Assembly (NCBI GenBank): GCA_047601745.1
Contig: JASGIS010000001.1
Span: 1,178,001 to 1,242,000 of the forward strand
DNA length: 64,000 nt
Origin: JAKPAM01 sp047601745
GTDB lineage: Bacteria; Pseudomonadota; Gammaproteobacteria; Burkholderiales; Burkholderiaceae_E
Direction of reading: 5' to 3'
Below the pieces are notes generated by a model. The model was not told where the DNA came from, did no database searches, and worked only from the letters and a program-made list of their open reading frames with translations. Of this stretch, positions 63,157 through 64,000 are shown piece after piece; position 1 is the first letter of the stretch, and every line of letters starts with the position of its first letter. The position numbers and the translations under genes were made by a program.

Positions 63157-63174
63157 GACAAAACTGACGTTATA

Positions 63175-63203
63175 TTGACATCCAATTTTGCAACATCTTT
63201 ATT
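63175..63203 (+). promoter_or_regulatory. Candidate sigma-70 promoter for the PIG-L gene
   Basis: A perfect -35 TTGACA (63175-63180), a 17-bp spacer and TTTATT (63198-63203, four of six to TATAAT) lie in an AT-rich patch, ~180 bp before ATG 63381. Transcript start and use are not shown. Confidence 0.4.
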
Positions 63204-63380
63204 GATTACCTGCTATTTTCGAGACAATCGCAGCTCGATCGCGTGTGACGGAATAACGATCACTGTCAGCGTCGAACGGCCCGCGTCGACTATCAGCGGA
63301 CCTGCGTCCGCTCGCCGGAACGCCTTTCTTCGGCGCACAATGCCGCTCGTTCCTCGTTCTTGCCGCTTCGAAAGACCTTC

Positions 63381-64000
63381 ATGCCTCCCATCCTCAGCAG
63401 CCTCCTGCGCCAACCCGGCACCACCGTCATGGTGCTCGCCCCCCACACCGACGACGGAGAGTTCGGTTGCGGCGGGACGATCGCCAAGTTTACGGCGCAG
63501 GGCGCGCGCGTCATCTACGTGGCGTTCTCCGCCGCCGAGAAATCCGTCAGCCCCGAGTACCCGCGCGACGTGCTGCGCAAGGAAGTCAAAGCCGCCACCG
63601 CCAAGCTCGGTATCGCGACCGACGACTGCATCGTGCTGCACTTCGAGGTGCGGCTGTTTCCCGAGCAGCGCCAGGCGATCCTCGACGCGATGATCAAGCT
63701 GCAGCAGGAATACAAGCCGTCGATCGTGCTGCTGCCCAGCGCGCATGACACGCATCAGGATCACGCGGTCATCGCCCACGAAGGCTTCCGCGCGTTCAAG
63801 CGCACGACGATGCTCGGTTATGAAGTGCCGTGGAACAACCTCGATTTCCGCACGAGCTGCTTCGTCAAGCTCGGCGAAGACGACCTCGAGAAGAAGCTGC
63901 AGGCGCTGGCCTGCTATGAATCGCAGAGCAACCGTACGTACAGCAACCGCGAATACATCCGTGCGCTGGCCGTCACGCGCGGCATGCAGATCCAGGCGCC
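63381..64000 (+). CDS. PIG-L/LmbE family deacetylase, 3' end outside window
   Basis: The visible 206 residues carry the PIG-L zinc hydrolase pattern: VMVLAPHTDDGEFGCGG, a variant of the usual AHPDDxxLGxGG with Thr for Pro, and the later PSAHDTHQDHAVIAHEGFRA, which supplies the other metal His. Such enzymes remove acetyl groups from N-acetyl sugars or GlcNAc-lipids. YPRDVLRKEVKAATAKLGI and RTYSNREYIRALAVTRG fit the sugar-locus subgroup. A deleted paralogue at 56740-56971 suggests the protein ends ~20 residues beyond the window. In the locus it could deacetylate one HexNAc of the repeat unit. Confidence 0.85.
   Translation, partial: MPPILSSLLRQPGTTVMVLAPHTDDGEFGCGGTIAKFTAQGARVIYVAFSAAEKSVSPEYPRDVLRKEVKAATAKLGIATDDCIVLHFEVRLFPEQRQAILDAMIKLQQEYKPSIVLLPSAHDTHQDHAVIAHEGFRAFKRTTMLGYEVPWNNLDFRTSCFVKLGEDDLEKKLQALACYESQSNRTYSNREYIRALAVTRGMQIQA

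Larger units (their letters stand above)
62740..63380. other. Gene-free stretch with decayed sequence
   Basis: A 641-bp gap between the LamG lipoprotein gene and the PIG-L gene. It contains an antisense LamG fragment and a promoter candidate (both listed). From 62750 to 62950 the minus strand has coding-like pieces, for example LQVGDRISVEWFCKPAYPVR, without start or family match. Bases 63160-63220 are AT-rich. The last ~60 bp are shared with the upstream part of the deleted PIG-L copy. Confidence 0.55.

Overview
The window reads as a GC-rich chromosome segment of a betaproteobacterium, most probably of the order Burkholderiales. The reasons are the conserved block NtrX-like regulator, NtrY-like kinase, DUF4390, rsmB, htpX, fmt, def, LysM protein, dprA, topB; the presence of DUF3567 and DUF3717 proteins, which I know mainly from this order; a second, tail-extended Hfq; and very GC-rich third codon positions. 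The species is not identifiable by eye. No rRNA, tRNA, CRISPR array or intact insertion sequence was seen.

Layout. Bases 1-14700 hold metabolic and accessory genes: a pyruvate kinase-like gene cut by the window edge, a TauE/SafE-type exporter, an unknown lipoprotein, trpS, a protein with an SHRW / DYCCMPQ / RGWC signature (TIR- or HET-like) convergent with a patatin-like phospholipase, a coupled M20 peptidase plus hydroxyacid dehydrogenase pair, a GH50-like hydrolase and a flavin monooxygenase. Bases 14700-20000 hold an AT-flanked secreted orphan, an Hfq-like protein, a DUF3567 protein, a CobW-type GTPase, a small unknown protein and an orphan TRAP solute-binding protein. Bases 20000-33700 are the core housekeeping block: a two-component pair, rRNA methylation, membrane proteolysis, formylation and deformylation of initiator Met, DNA uptake processing and a type IA topoisomerase. 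Bases 33700-38700 hold small-molecule and detoxification genes (ChaC, GST, SMP-30, dienelactone hydrolase, amidohydrolase).

Bases 38800 to the right edge form a surface-polysaccharide locus. A WecA/MraY-type phosphoglycosyltransferase faces away from a long co-directional run: Wzc-type tyrosine autokinase, WbpA, WbpB, WbpD, WbpE (route to UDP-GlcNAc3NAcA), a deacetylase-like gene, two GT4 enzymes, a Wzy-like polymerase, a lipoprotein with a Thr-Ser repeat, a Wzx-like flippase, a third GT4, a methyltransferase, an asparagine-synthase-like protein, a beta-helix plus LamG lipoprotein and a PIG-L deacetylase cut by the window edge. Together they could make, modify, flip, polymerise and export a polymer carrying diacetamido-uronic acid. 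No Wza-type outer-membrane exporter and no WbpI epimerase lie in the window.

The most unusual feature is the amount of decayed gene material between the genes of this locus: a PIG-L copy with an in-frame internal deletion, a Tat-signal fused to the tail of a lipoprotein paralogue, an antisense LamG fragment, an IS91-type transposase remnant, a WecA motif fragment and an 81-bp near-palindrome. This suggests repeated gain, duplication and deletion of polysaccharide genes. Smaller fragments of a PIN toxin and an adenylate-forming enzyme lie elsewhere. Function calls come from reading motifs, not from database searches.
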